In this document: positions 11,005 to 23,699 of the stretch, piece by piece
How the letters are laid out: each line of letters starts with the position of its first letter
How positions within the stretch are numbered: the first letter of the stretch is position 1
Source of the DNA: Thereva unica
Lineage: Eukaryota > Arthropoda > Insecta > Diptera > Therevidae
Assembly: GCA_949987705.1 (NCBI GenBank)
Contig: OX465282.1
Location: 7,924,501 to 7,988,500, forward strand
Reading direction: 5' to 3'
Length of the DNA: 64,000 nucleotides
Made by a program: the position numbers and the translations under genes
Notes under the pieces: model-generated
Seen by the model: the letters and a program-made list of their open reading frames with translations, nothing else
What the model was told of the DNA's origin: nothing
Database searches by the model: none

Positions 11005-11629
11005 CTAGCTGAATTCACTGTCCAGAATATGGAAAGAGACAATGACAGTGACATCAGGTGAGGCGATAATCACCATAATACATTTTTGTCCCACTTCGCC
11101 ATTCGTCACCAGATGAGCCAAATCGGCAAGTCTTGTGTTGCGGGAAAAACATCGCCGTGAAGGCAGGAGGTTATATATTTCGGTGGAACAGTCGTTATGG
11201 TAGATGCAGTAGAATTTTACCAGAGCCGCTACATTCCTGCGGTGACTTAGTGAATCAATTGTGGAGCAACTGGCGACGTCGCCAATGAGTTGGAGGGCGC
11301 GGTTTTGCACCTTGTCTAGCCACGCTAAGGTGGTACTCGGTGCCGCTGCCCAGAGATATGAGTTGAATTCGAGGCGGGGCCGAATGTAGGATTTGTAGAT
11401 TATAGCCCTGGCCGACGGCGGAAGGAGGAAGTTGCATCTTTTAAGGAATCCCAAGCATTGTGATGCTTGTTTAGCGATTTGGAACATGTGATTACTCCAC
11501 CGCAGATCTTCAGTTAGTGTTATGCCTAGGATATTGAGAGATGATTCAACCATCAGTTCTAGACTGTCCACTTTAATAGGAGGAATTGAGGAGAGCGTTT
11601 TCATAGAGAAGAGACAGTATTTTGTTTTC
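11005..11629 (-). pseudogene. LINE ORF2 C-terminal fragment, CR1/Jockey-like
   Basis: A long open minus-strand frame (about 200 residues) includes SLNILGITLTEDLRWSNH, QASQCLGFLKRCNFLLPPSA, YKSYIRPRLEFNSYLW and SLSHRRNVAALVKFYCIYHN. It aligns block for block with the plus-strand LINE at 56.4-56.9 kb (SLNILGITLSENLRWNNH and so on), so both belong to one family. This part follows the reverse transcriptase fingers and palm and includes the thumb-like and C-terminal region. It is 5' truncated just after KTKYCL. The original C-terminus is replaced after about NTRLADLAHL. No endonuclease or YADD is present. Openness over 600 bp suggests moderate age. Confidence 0.9.
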
Positions 11630-13150
11630 CGCTTATACTTGCTATGTGTTATTTCCTTTAAGTAGACTTTTCAGTTCTGCCCGCCTTTGTGGCATATTAC
11701 ATATATATCTTTCTTCTTTATAGTCGTTCAAAATTTTTGTTATGGGCTCTACCGTTAGTCATACCACTCATTTTTTTTCCTTCGCTATTTAATTTGAGTA
11801 TGCATTAACAAAGAGATTCTACAACTAACGCGGCGCCGCATAAAGCAACTTTGTTTTACTATTGAAAACCCCGAGTAGAACATTTCCCCATTGCAATCAA
11901 ATAACTACAGCAAATTATTCTATCTGAAACAATCTGTCACAAGTTCAAATTGAAAATTCTTAACAATATTTCCGCTGACTGTAGTAAGTAAAGTGAATGG
12001 GAATTTTCCCAACGGATAAATACCAATAAATTTCCATTTGTCATATTTTAAGTACCCCAGGTGAACTAAGCTCCATTTACGTGTATAAACTTATCAAACA
12101 GACCAAGATGTCAATCAATCTGTCATACGTGGTAATCCGTTTTCCTATTCTTTTGGATGAATCGATTGACAGAATCAAGCATAATGGGACCATATGGGGA
12201 ATATAAAAGGAATCTCGCTCTAAAGCCATACTATACTACATTTTCTATTCGTCTTTTCAATATGTGGTCGCTGAAAGTCTTGGCATAATTTACTAGAAAT
12301 TTTATTCAGTCTCTACTAAGTAAACCTCCCCTGAAATATGTGTTACCGCAGCGACCTACTTAACTGGAGCAAACATTTGTTAGTAGATGTCATGTCAACG
12401 AGGTGCACTTTCAATTTTCTATACTTTTATAGGAAATTCTTTGAGTGCCATTTTGTATCCTCGGTAGTCACGATACGACGGAGTGATTTATTGGATTAAA
12501 GTTTTTTTTATATTCAAGGTTTCAACGATTTTTCTTTCACATATTTCAAAATATATGACAAGTTATTAGCGTGTGTGTTTCTAGTTTTTAAAATTGCACA
12601 ATAAAATCTAAAAAATGTTCCAGAACAAAATTTCAAAAGCATTTGACTCGAGTACCATATGCTGGAATCTACATGTTTTGTTCTTAGTCCATATACACCT
12701 ATAACCAGAACAAACATGGGTGAGCAGGAAACAAATTGTTGAATTTATAACATTATTGTTTCAGGCCTGGTTGACACTAAATTATAAATTAAGTGGAGAA
12801 ACAATTGGACTTTTGATAGGCCCACACAGGTTCACTCCAAGTCGCAAGTCAATTGGCGGCAAGTTTACTTTGGGGCTTTAACTTGTTTATTGCCGTCTTC
12901 CCTATATCTAAATTACAACACAATCAGGTGCACAAAAAGGGACTCTCCGTTTTGCCCACCCATATAAGGGCACCGGCAATTTGTTGCAAGTTAGTTAGAC
13001 CATACATAAAAGAGTTTAGTTGAGAGCAGAGATGCGGTGTGCAGCATTATACGGTTTAGTGAAAATAAAGCAAATATTCTAGTTTTATGTAGGGAAAGGC
13101 ACAAAAAATATTTAAATAAAATTCTACTTTTTCCTTTTTAATGATATTTT
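11630..13150. other. Intergenic DNA, no recognised gene
   Basis: AT-rich, with only short frames such as 12514-12717 on the minus strand, which show no motif. Nothing else identified. Confidence 0.5.
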
Positions 13151-13156
13151 AGTTAA

Positions 13157-13790
13157 GGGGTCGTCAATTGATTACGTGAGGCGTTTAGGGGGGGAGGGGG
13201 TCGAGCAGAATCTCACCAAATCTCACGTGTGAAGAGGGGGGTCTCGGCAAATATCATGTAATTATTTTTTTTTAAAAACAAATAGTGTAAAATGTCGAAA
13301 AAATTGGATTAAATTAAGTAAAACATGTTTCTCCACTAAAGACCCCCATTCACTTACAGGCCGGCCGGCACGACTAAGCTTGACTCAGTCTAACTGGGGG
13401 ATAATCCCTCAAGTATCCGCTTGATAGGCGAAGTTAGGTTAAGTCATGATTCCCTACAGACACACAGGCGAAAACGACTGCTAAGCATAGCAGGTTATTC
13501 AAGTTCAAAAATGTTCATGGCCTCAACGAAAGCTTCAAGGCGGCTCCAGCCTCACTCCCTGAACACCCACAAACAAGCGCGAACGCGAATGTGGATGGTT
13601 TTCACGCGTACCTCGCGCCGTGCTTTCCGTTCAGAGTGGATACGGTGTGAATTCTTGCCGTCAGTTCATGGCTGGTAATTGAATTGAAGTTCAGATCTTC
13701 AGGCCCGAGCCAAATCTCATGAAATCCCTTGGAGGGGGGGAGTCGAAAAAAAATCAAAAATTACCTTACGGAATTTATGGACTTAGAGGT
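13157..13790 (+). mobile_element. GGGGTCGT-family element, copy 1
   Basis: It begins GGGGTCGTCAATTGATTACG and contains GGGGGTCTCGGCAAATATCA and ACTTACAGGCCGG. It ends near TTACGGAATTTATGGAC, which is roughly the inverted start. Copies at 31762-32240 and 61147-61716 share the whole body in order. TTAA precedes this copy but not copy 2, so no target duplication is established. The frame at 13421-13678 is part of the repeat and not a recognised protein. Confidence 0.75.
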
Positions 13791-13799
13791 CGTCCAAGT

Positions 13800-15260
13800 G
13801 AAGTCAATATGAATCAAGAAGTTTATTATAAGGTGATATTTTAAACAATACATACACTGTTGTCATTTCAGAATTTTCTTTTCTTTAAGCTAGTCCATAT
13901 TGTATATTAGTATGAATTTTTTAAATGTAGTTTTCCTTGATGTTGGGTTAGACACCAGCAAAATGTTTATTACAAATATTTTGTTTTAATACCATTCATT
14001 CATTCTTTAAGTTGGCATTGCGACCTGGTACAGGTCTATAAAATCACCCCGCCATTTAAAACCGTTCAGAGGTTATGAATTTTGATATATGTAGCAGATG
14101 TAGGAGATAATAATAATGGGGTGTGAATGGCTAATAAAGACCTCGGAAGGTGAAGGCACCCGATTTGCAACTTCTGTTAAAACCCGTGAAGAGTCACGGC
14201 AGACGAACACCTAGCAGATTTGTAAACAAGTCCTTATCCGACCTACCCGCGGTGCTCTTGGGGTACTTCTTCGAAAGGAGCTAACGGGAGACGGGTGAAT
14301 GGCAAGTTCAGAAAACAGAGTTTTAAGCCGGGTTATCAGCGATTCTTGTCGTGTAAAATCTGCAGACATAAACGACAGCTTATTTGGTGTGCTGACAGTC
14401 GCTTTTATTGTCGTTTTGTTGTCACTTTTGGTCGGGCTGTTTGCGTTGCGTGACAAAGTAGGAAAATTTGTAAGAAAATACATATTTGTTATTTTGGAGT
14501 GTTTAATTTTAAGTTTTTAATAATTTCAGAATAAAAATTACAAATAGAAAGCAATTCCAAACATAAGTCCGAATTTTAGAAAACCATCGAGATGTGGCTA
14601 AGGGCAGAGATATGCTGACAAATTACTCAGATGTTTGGGAAGAAATAATAACATAAAATTTTTAATTCTTCGCGTTTGCTATCTTCATTTTCCGAACTAC
14701 TAAACCACAACACAGCAGAGTTTACCTTCCTTAATCTCAAATTGTTTATAGTTATTTAAATTTTTCGCGAAACGCAAACTCAAAATTGTTTATTCTTCAA
14801 ACTAAAAATGTTTATTTCTCACGAAACACAAAAACTCAGCACATACACTATCTGACTCTTAATTTTACTGAAACGAGAATTTCTTCAACTCAAACGATTT
14901 GTCACGCCACCCGACTCTCAGCACACCAACTAAAAAACAAGACGACAACGACATACATTCCACTGTCATATGACTCGACTTGCAGCACAGGGGCCAAAAT
15001 CAAGATCATGGGACTCAGCGAGACCAGATGAGCCGATGTGGGGGAATATATCTGCCCAAACGGTGAGTAGCCCAGTTGTCAGAGCCAAATTTAGACTGAA
15101 AGCCAGCACAAAATATGTAGATGAAAATTGGGTCATATGTACTTTTTTGGGTGTCTCTAGTAGTGATGAGGAAACGAAGTTATGAATGGTACTGCGTGAA
15201 TGTAGGTACTATTAACGATAGACTGCGGATACCAGGCGAACTTCGGTTTAAATTAGCCTT
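13800..15260. other. Intergenic DNA with small unassigned frames
   Basis: A 73-codon frame at 14299-14520 has one hydrophobic segment (VLTVAFIVVLLSLLVGLF) and a basic tail, but no homology I can name. The rest shows no gene. I do not call it as a gene. Confidence 0.4.
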
Positions 15261-15330
15261 CAAATGGTGATCTGGAGCTCTGCCATGGGCGCCCGTCCTT
15301 TCTCGCCCCGCACGTGGTATCAATATAAAA

Positions 15331-16630
15331 TAACCTTAAAAAAACTTTTGAAAATGGAGCACTTCTTAACGCACCAAAGATTCCTGGTGCTGCCAGAGCT
15401 CCCAAAAGAACGACAAGGCAAGTTACATATTTTTGGATCCATGCTTCAAGGTGTCGAATGTGGTTCCAGTGAAGGAAAGTTTTCGGGATTCTTCTTCAGG
15501 GAGGGGAGTCTGAGCCCGTAAGCCCAGAGATGGAGTACGTTGAGATTACTCTTTCATTGGGAGATCTCCTGCGGAAGTACCTAAGGGCACCTAATCAGAG
15601 AGGCGACTCGAAAAAACGACCGCTTTCAGAAGACGGGGTGGCGCAGCCCGAAAACATTTTATGCGATATCTGGAAGCTGGCTACTCCCGTGTAGAGGATG
15701 GTAGGATCAGCGTGAGCGTAGCCCCCGAGGAAGAAAGGGAAACCGATTTTCTTAATAAAAAGAGGGTTAGATCATCTGGATGTTCTCTAGAGCATAATAA
15801 CCCGGCGAAAAGGGCGAAGGCTTTAGCCATACGGTTTGAAAAGCCTTCGGAAAAGTCGAACGCACGACTTCTGTCAAATAGCGGAAAGTATCAGAATTAG
15901 CGTGCTTGCGACTAACAATCCGGAGACTTTTCTGACCATGAAACAACTAGTTACCGTGCAAGGACATCTTCTGGAGGCGGTAGCTGAATCGGCTCAGGGC
16001 TCAGAACAGCTCAGGTCAGTAGGGGTCGGTGGGCTCTCTATGGTGGGCCGCCTTAAGCCTTGGACGGAGCAAGCCTTGTTGCTGTAGACGGGAACAACCA
16101 CAGAAGACAGAAGACCCCACTGGCATTATGTCGAAAGCATAGGGGTCCAAAAGAAGACTCTAAGGGTGTAGGAGTGGAGAATACTCCACAAAGTGCACCG
16201 CATAAAATTCACAGAGATGACGTTGTCAGGATGATGAACACTACAATTTTGGGCTGATGCAATACAAACAACCAAATAGCCTCTGCTCCAGGTGGGGCTG
16301 TGGGCGGCACTGTGACCCTAAAACCACCAAACGAAATCTTTATGGTTCCCCCAGCCCATAAAGGCTTGCAAAAGGGGAGATATAATCCCGTAAGGAAATG
16401 GCAGGCCGGCAGTACTCAAAAAAAGTTTTATCTAGGACAACTGGAAATACAATTTATGTCAGTGAAAGCGTCGAACAAAGGGCGCCGAAAGACAATCTCG
16501 CTCCACCCTCAACAAGGGCTAGGGCCGGCGCTGTCACTAATCTCTAGTAGCTCTAAATATTTTTTAATTAGTAGGTTAATCGTGTTAGGACTAGAGCTTG
16601 TTGAACGATATTGTACTCTAAGATAGAATC
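15331..16630 (+). pseudogene. Unassigned decayed coding-like region, possibly LINE ORF1
   Basis: A frame starting near 15531 reads EITLSLGDLLRKYLRAP then KKRPLSEDGVAQPEN. A stop follows near 15690. Further frame fragments at 15836-16087 (VTVQGHLLEAVAESAQGSEQ) and 16300-16626 continue in other frames. The higher GC content and Ser/Lys/Glu-rich, coil-like composition resemble a decayed gag-like ORF1 of a non-LTR element. No zinc knuckle or other diagnostic motif is visible, so the assignment is a guess. Confidence 0.3.
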
Positions 16631-16639
16631 GATAGAATT

Positions 16640-19515
16640 CATTCTAAACTATGTACAGCTATGTATATGATCAATCTTCGCATGAAAAATTTAATAGCAC
16701 TAGTCAGAGTGTTTGACAAACTGAAAAATGATGTGGGTTGTAATAAGGATATCGGCTAATACTGAAGTATACATTCCTACGGATACCAGAATACAGTTGC
16801 CAACTGTCAAAAAGTTTATTTTCCATTTAAATAGGAAACTCCATTTTATATTAAATTACAAACAAAAAAATATTGTAATAACTTAAGTATTCTCCCTGTT
16901 CAATACACTCACGCCATTGAATATATCTTGCATATTTTTACATAAATTTTTGTAAATCTGGTTTAAATCAGTCCATTTGGTGTGGTGTCCACCAGTAAAT
17001 TACTAAAGAATGAGGAGTTACCTCCACAAAATTCCATAAATAACAAGTAACAAGACAGAGACAACGACAATACAAGTATTTAGCCGCTTGTCATCATCTC
17101 CACACGACATATGCTCACCTTAGGGCAAAAGAAATGCTGAAGCCATTTCAAGAATTCAATTAATAAAGCCCTGAAGATGAAGAAAATGACAAGAAATTAA
17201 TAATTTGGCTCTGTGGTTTCACTTTTTGCCGCGCGTCCAACAGCAGCTCTGTATATACATATAACTCCCATCATATCGTATACACACCGTATTCAGCCAG
17301 GTATTGGACGTACCTCTGCTCAGTATGCAGCGTCAATTATTGTCCAGCCGTTTCAACTTTGTACAAAAGTGACTTAGTAGTCTGTAAAAGTGTAGACACT
17401 ATGAAATGCCATGCTGAAAATTGTCCACAGCGGATATTCCCAGGTGACACCATTCGGTGTATTTTGCTGATAGCTTTAGCACTATATGTCTGTCTGTATG
17501 TCCGTCCAGTATAGTAGTAGTCCAGTCAGGTAGACCGGCGTACCTGAGTGGCACAGTGCAAATTATTAATTTGAGAAAATATTTACGCCAGGTTTTTTGC
17601 GCTATCCGATGGCGGCGTTAGTGGCAAATACCTCGATGGGTAATTAATAATTCCATTTAGTGTGCTGCGCAGACGCAGATGACTTTTATTAATGAACTTT
17701 TTTCCACGCGCCTTACTACCTTGCCCAGACTGTCGGTCTTGGAATGAGAACAACGCAGAGAGCAACTGATTGGGCTGCAATTCTAGTTATGGAATCGTGT
17801 GAGAAGAATTTTTTATATAATTTGTTTTTTATATGTTTAAAGAAAATGCAGAAATGGACAGTAATTGCTGGAGACAATGAAAGAAATTGGTCCAAGATTG
17901 TGATTTATATCGTTTTTTTTTTAAAGAAACGTCGCTAGACGAAAGGAATGCATCGGGATTCACATTTCTCTGGAGATATTACTTCGCACAAAAGCTGCCT
18001 TTTTCCCAGGGAACTTCTTACACTTATCAGCAATAGTCAGCAAAATAAATTCATTCAATTTTATTTATTCTGACTTAATTTCAGTTCAATTACGTGATAA
18101 GCTATTTATGGCATTCTAATATGTGATCTTCGCCTTCGGATCTTTCTTTTTACACCGTTTCGCCTTATTTGCGCGGCTGATGCTGCTACTAGTGTGGTGG
18201 CAGACCAAGAGGTGAATCTTCAGATGGTTTTCGTGATTTTTTTACATGGCATTGCATTGCATTCAATTTCTAGATGCAAATTCAACTATAGTGAAAAGAT
18301 ACCAGCGCTGGCGGTAGTAGCAGGAAGGGATTTCATCCATATAGCAAAAGACACGGGTTACACCAGGTTCTGGAATATAACTCAGAAATAGCTTTGTGAC
18401 AATATCGTGATGAAGACTTTGAATTCCGCATAGTTTCAATGGTGATGTTAATGTCATTGACCATGGGTACCTACTGCAGTTGTTTTTGGTTAGGAGGGAT
18501 TATAGCGGAAGTGTGCATACTACAGTGCAAAAATCTGGCTATGTTGAAGGAATTTTTTTCAAATTAAGGATGCATTCGACAATGGAAGTATTTTTCAAGC
18601 AATTCCATTCAAATTGTATCTTTCATCTAGAAAGAAACTTCAATTCTTTATTGTGACTTCTGGATTGTGAGGCGAACATAAGAACGTAACTGCAACAACT
18701 AAATAATTGAATCACAAAATAAGATAATGTCAAAGGTAAAGTAATGTTTTGAGTAATATTTTTAAATTGAAGATGTCCTTCTAAATTTATTTATACCAAC
18801 TGGGCATAGAACATAAAAGGGTCCCACGAAGGGGTATTCGCCAGAGCCGGAATAGCAGGCATACGGATCAGCGACCTTTTGTCTCTGCTTCCTTTGTGAG
18901 AGAGGGGGTTTCGATGAAGCTCGCTACCCAATTCACCAGCTACATACATTAGTGTACATTGTTGTGTAAGAAGGTGGACAGCATTCTACCGAAAAGTTGG
19001 TTCTAGTTTCTAACCCGGTCTAAAAAATGCTGATAGTGAAACGATTAGAGACAATGGCTGCCGGCTATGTTCAGCTCGAAAATATTTCAAGCGGATTTAG
19101 GAACTAAGATGATACTTAAAATTCTCAACAGAGAGCAAAATTGAGGTAATACTATTCACCGGAGAAACGAAAGATTTCACATTCAATCAACCCAGATGTG
19201 TTCCTTACCAATGATTTTCGCTCCATCGTCTTTCTAAATCAAATCTCTCCTCCTCGTTCCCTGGATCACGATATTTTATTCATTTATCATTGCTTCTCTG
19301 TTGACCCGCCTACTGTGACCACTCTCACTTATCGTGTCCAATATTGACCAAGAACGGCTCATCCAGAGTCGATATTGATCTCGATCATTACCGATATCGA
19401 TCATAAAGTTGTTGAATTCAATCGGATATTGCTCGATCTATTTGGGGAGTTTATCCCTTGACATAACAAAATAGGTTTAGCTAAATCTAAACCTTGGTCC
19501 ACTGCGGGAATAAAA
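16640..19515. other. Intergenic DNA, no recognised gene
   Basis: About 2.9 kb with no long open frame and no repeat shared with the rest of the window. A short GTCTGTCTGTATGTCCGTCC run lies near 17487. Frames of about 60 codons here have no motifs. Confidence 0.5.
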
Positions 19516-19518
19516 ACG

Positions 19519-19962
19519 CTTTTTTATGTGAAAGACTAGGGTCTCAGGAAAGCTCCTTTGTATTGTGTCGGCAATCTATTTTTCTTCATATAAAGTGCAA
19601 TGCCGAACAGCAGCTCTAGTCGGGGAAGGAAGGAACTGCGACAACCTACCTGCGATACCCCCAACCAGTACTATCGCGACTTTGATATCGGGGCATCGTG
19701 AAACAATTCGCTGGAGTGTTATGCCTCCTGAAACGAGTTGAATCTTATCAACCAACCGATGATAAGCGCTTTTGGCGCAGAAGGGAAGGACTAAGGAAGG
19801 CTATAACAGAAGGAATCAGGAATGTAAAGAGGGAAGAAGAAAGAAGGAAAGTTATGTAGGTGCGAAAGTGGAAAAAGCGAAGGACCGTGGAGCTGGCCGG
19901 GATTCGAACCCGGGACCTCTGTGATAGTAGTCAGGCGCCTTACTCTCTCCCTACCGAGCCCC
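19519..19962 (-). mobile_element. tRNA-headed SINE, near full length (copy S4)
   Basis: It is collinear with the copy at 843-1303 over its whole length. The tRNA-like head at its right end has GGGTTCGAATCCC on the minus strand. The middle carries GAGTGTTATGCCTCCTGAAA. The A-tail is seen as the T run at about 19520-19525. Differences are scattered point changes and small indels. The head again fails to fold as a functional tRNA. Confidence 0.88.
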
Positions 19963-19969
19963 GCTTATT

Positions 19970-20470
19970 ACTGAAAGGGAGTTCCTTTATCGCTGGCTTA
20001 AAAAGGTCAAAAGTGCTCTTGCTATTCGATCTTTTAAAAGTGTAAGGAACTTAGTCGTAGCCAAAATGAAGGAAGCTAAGAGAAACTTTTTTGCTCACAA
20101 ACTTGATACCGCCCTTCCTGCAAAAACTATTTGGAATAATTCGCGCCACTTAGGCGTTCATTCTAAAAATGCATAGTTTGCGCCTCTGCCGTCAAACCTT
20201 GAACCAATATTTTGTCGCCATCCATATGGTACTCGATATTAATTCCTATCCTGTGTCTTCTCCAGACGGCTTTAATTTTTGCTTTGTCAGCATTCTCGAA
20301 GTATTATCAATCAGCTCTAAAATCAATAAAATCGAATATAACTGGTAGTGATAACATCCGTCCAAGGTTCTTAAATATGAGCATACCTTGTCTCTTACCC
20401 GTTATTACTGACTTATTTAACGCTAAGTTTCCCTCGGCGTACAAGCTTTCCTTAACTACGACCATCTACG
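19970..20470 (+). pseudogene. LINE ORF2 fragment: linker and start of reverse transcriptase
   Basis: Frames read KMKEAKRNFFAHKLD and KTIWNNSRHLGVHSKN, then after shifts YYQSALKSIKSNITGSD, IRPRFLNMSIPCLLPVITD and FPSAYKLS. These are the endonuclease to reverse-transcriptase linker and the first reverse transcriptase blocks of Jockey/CR1-type LINEs (SIKSNATGxDxIPPRFL type). It stops before the FxDFSKAFD block. The family may be the one at 56 kb, but the two do not overlap, so that cannot be tested here. Confidence 0.82.
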
Positions 20471-20479
20471 ATCTACGTT

Positions 20480-21180
20480 GCAAATGTCGAGTGCTTCGAG
20501 TGAATTTTTTACATCTTTACCGGCAACGAATGGTCGCCAAATTTGAACTTCACTGATCCAGATGGCCATAAAAACGTCATGCAAAATTGAAGAGTATGGT
20601 GAAAATAATTGCACACATAACTCTTCACTGAGTGTTTCCATTTCGCTGGGGGTATGTAGGGTTGTACGTAATTTTTTGCTTGATTATTAAATGCCTCCTG
20701 AAAATTCAAAGTCTGTATAGCCGAAAGCAATGGAAAAGCTAAAGATGAAGTCTCTCAGTCCTTCCAAGTTATTGAAATAGATTCAAGGGCACAAATTACA
20801 GCGGCGCTGCAGACCACCTCGATCCTTGGCCTCTTCTAATCTTGTCCTACAGTCTCCTCGATTCCGGGGCGAAGCTCTCCAGTTCGATATGTGGAGAAAT
20901 GTCTCTGTCGGGTCTGCGTACGGGTCTTTCTTCTTCGATAATGCCACATTGGGCCCTAGAAATTTAAAATCTTGCAGGAGGGTTTCGCGCAAATAGCTGG
21001 CTCAGACACGGACAACCCAGGATCGAAAGCAAAGTCGTGTCCACGTCAATTAATAAATAAAATCACAAAATATTAAACAAAAATAAATCACGTCAAAAAA
21101 TCACTGCTGACAAAAAAGAGATTTGGAGAGGTGTTAACTTTTATTTCTATTACTTGTTAAGAGGTGCCCTTGCCGGCACT
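20480..21180. other. Mostly unassigned; possible LINE C-terminal scrap on the minus strand
   Basis: A minus frame near 20783-20992 ends RTRLEEAKDRGGLQRRC, faintly like the W-QDR-R-W-R-EEAK end of some LINE proteins. The evidence is too thin for a call. Otherwise no gene was seen. Confidence 0.3.
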
Positions 21181-21218
21181 GCGACCTAATTATTTGGTCT
21201 ATTGTGCCATCACCGTCT

Positions 21219-22780
21219 TTAAAAACCATCAAGGTTAAGGCTTCTAATATAGCCTAAAACTGATTTAGGATTTCTGTCCCAAATCTCCCTGGGGGTAGGG
21301 AAGTCATGATGGAGGAGGCTCAATCTCTTCCTCAATGTAGCCTCACAGTCGCACAGCAAGTGCTCCGCAGTTTCGGGAGCTGCTCCGCAGAACCGACAGC
21401 TACAATCGGCCAACAGCTCTGTTATTATTTTTAGCTCCCACCTGTTAAGATGTAAAAGTTTGCCCGCTTTAGCTTTATCGATTTGGATGAATCTTTTAGC
21501 TTGACGAGCACCCTGGGTCCTTGTCCAGCTATGAAGAAACACCTGGTTGACCCAATTTATGATGGCCATTCTAACGTGGCAGCTTGCTAAGCTACAGAAA
21601 GATTTCGGACCGATAGGTGATGAGTTTGCGTGTACTCTAGCCAGGTTGTCGGCAATTTCATTACCAATGCGACCTTCTTAGCCCGGAATCCACATCCGCG
21701 TGACACTGTGGAATTTCAGAGATTGGATACAATCCAGGAATTTCAGAGATTGGAGACAATCCAGAACAGTCTTTGATGACACCCTGTGAGATTTAATGGC
21801 CAGCAATGCAGCTTGACTGTCGGAGAAAATAACAATGTTAGAGCTATTTGGAGCTCTATTAATACAAGTCTGAACACACATCTAGATGGCAAGTACCTCG
21901 GCCTGAAACACAGTGGAGGTAGTGCCCAGAGTCATGGATATAGACGGTTTTGGAACCATCCGTATACCAAAAGTCCACTCTGACCTACTTCGAATAATCC
22001 TCGTAAACGGTTTGTCAAAATCAAGAAGTGTAATTAACTTAGTAGTTACACTCTCATTCTGGGGTTTCTAGGAGAGCTTTTGATCAAAATTATACCTGTA
22101 GATATTAAGCATTGTTTGAGGTAACCATCTAAAGAGGGAGTTTTTCAAATTAGCTTTCTTATATTAGCAAATGATACGATGAAGGTTAGTGGACATATGA
22201 TAGAGCGACTTTCATAAGGTCTGAAATAGTGCAATCATGACCGACGCTGATCGTTATGACTAGTGATGAGCAAGACTTTTCTTGCAGTTCTTCCTTTTAT
22301 TGTACATTCAGCAAGACTAAAGAAAGAACCAGGCCAGACAGGAAAAAATAAGACTACAAGATCAATATAGCAAGACTTTTTGCTCATCAATAAATGCCTA
22401 AAGTTTTGCAGTGATGAGCAAAAAGGCTTGGAAAAAGTCTTGCTAAAAGTCTGGCAAAATTTCTTGCAAAAAGTCTCGCAGTCTTGTCTTTGTCCCGCTT
22501 TGGCTTTTGCCACTTAGTGATGTGCAAAAAGCCTTGCTATCTTGATCTTGCAGTCTTGACTTGTCCTTGTCCTGTCTTGTCTTGGTCTTGCTAAATGTGC
22601 AAGACTAGTCTTGTTCATCACTAGTTATGACGATATCACTTGCATAGGCCTGTGCTTTGAAGCCCTAGTTATTAAGGTCGGCAAGAAGTTCGTCGATTAC
22701 GATAGGAGCAGTGATACGACTAATAGCCAAATCGATCTTACCCGCCGTGAAAATCTTGTTTGCCAGGCCTATGATTCTCG
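21219..22780 (-). pseudogene. RNase H-bearing LINE ORF2 fragment, disrupted at the YADD motif
   Basis: In minus-strand order there is a reverse transcriptase piece ending IDELLADLNN and an AYASDIV motif where AYADDIV is expected, interrupted by a hAT MITE at 22261-22623. RNase H blocks follow: TVFQAEVLAI near 21900, NIVIFSDSQAALLAI near 21830 and a VTRMWIPG end near 21690. A C-terminal part with CRFCGAAPETAEHLLCDCEA, a Cys/His cluster typical of this LINE group, ends at the stop at 21219. Several stops and frame changes occur. RNase H after the reverse transcriptase points to the I/R1/LOA/Jockey-with-RNase-H assemblage rather than CR1. The first Asp of the YADD pair is Ser here. Confidence 0.87.
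22261..22623. mobile_element. hAT MITE, 363 bp, perfect 8-bp TSD
   Basis: The left end is TAGTGATGAGCAAGACT. The inverted right end is TAGTGATGAACAAGACT. Both are flanked by GTTATGAC (22253-22260 and 22624-22631). Additional terminus-like copies (AGTGATGAGCAAAAAGGC near 22412 and AGTGATGTGCAAAAAGCC near 22514) lie inside, along with many AAGACTT/CTTGC phrases. The element looks built from repeated ends. It sits within the reverse transcriptase of the LINE above. No coding capacity. Confidence 0.9.
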
Positions 22781-22789
22781 TCTGAGTTT

Positions 22790-23690
22790 CCGGACAAAGG
22801 AATATAGATGGTCGGTAGCAGGGTCAAAAACTATTTTTAACTACCACCGGCTGCTAGTCAACCAAAAATGAAATGCATTTAACACTTGTATTATCTCTAG
22901 AAACACTTGGCCCATTTTCAAAAAAAGAACAATGGGTCTACTAAACTCCTTCGAAAGACTTCGAAAAGATATTGTCAAAGTTACTACAGCAATCATCATG
23001 GCCGTTCCGGAAGACTTAAAAGCGATCTTTAGACTAGAGGTCAGATCAATCCACCAGATGCGCCACAGTTGACCTAACAACCACTGAACTTTAGGTACAC
23101 TATTTGGACCTCCGGTCGCTTCATCTAGCTTAACACAGACTTGTGTAAAGTTAAAGTGAATGTTCTACTATTTGTTACCCTAAATTCATTTACGTTTAGT
23201 AAAAAAAATATTCCAATTATAAAACATCATCATAATTATTAATTTATTCCTTATTTCTCTCAGTCAAATGAAGAATGCAAAACACTTGTTATAGCAAAAT
23301 TTCTGAACTTGAGCAATGTCTCTTCTCATCATCCAACACAAACATCGTCATGCTATTTTTTTTTAAAGGAAAAAAAAAAATCCCAACTTAAAATCGTGCC
23401 ACAGATAAGTAATGGCATAAAGTGAATCTCCTTCTTTTAACATTGCAACAGGCCAAATCTCATGTTTACAGATCACGATTCAGATCAGGGTCACAGAAGC
23501 GCTGAAGATTAACGAAATCCAATTTCTGTGTAAGTCTCATAATATTTTTTTTTGTTGCGTTCTCTTCTCTCATTTTGTTTCCTTCCACCAATTGTGCATA
23601 ATAAAATTCAAATAATCCCGGTTCTAGTTGATCTTCTCATCGATCTCAAAATATAATCTTTCATCAATCGTTTCTTTATTTTTTTGTGAA
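22790..23690. other. Intergenic DNA, no recognised gene
   Basis: The left part may hold further decayed LINE sequence. The minus frame 22841-23080 shows no reverse transcriptase motif. The rest is AT-rich with no family repeat. Confidence 0.45.
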
Positions 23691-23699
23691 ACACAACAA

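Noticed and set aside
13153..13160. TTAA target duplication for the GGGGTCGT family
   Set aside because: TTAA precedes copy 1, and one lies by chance beside copy 3, but copy 2 lacks it, so no duplication is supported.
14299..14520. Small membrane protein gene
   Set aside because: One hydrophobic segment only, no recognisable family, no promoter or polyadenylation signal, and an overlapping opposite frame of similar length.
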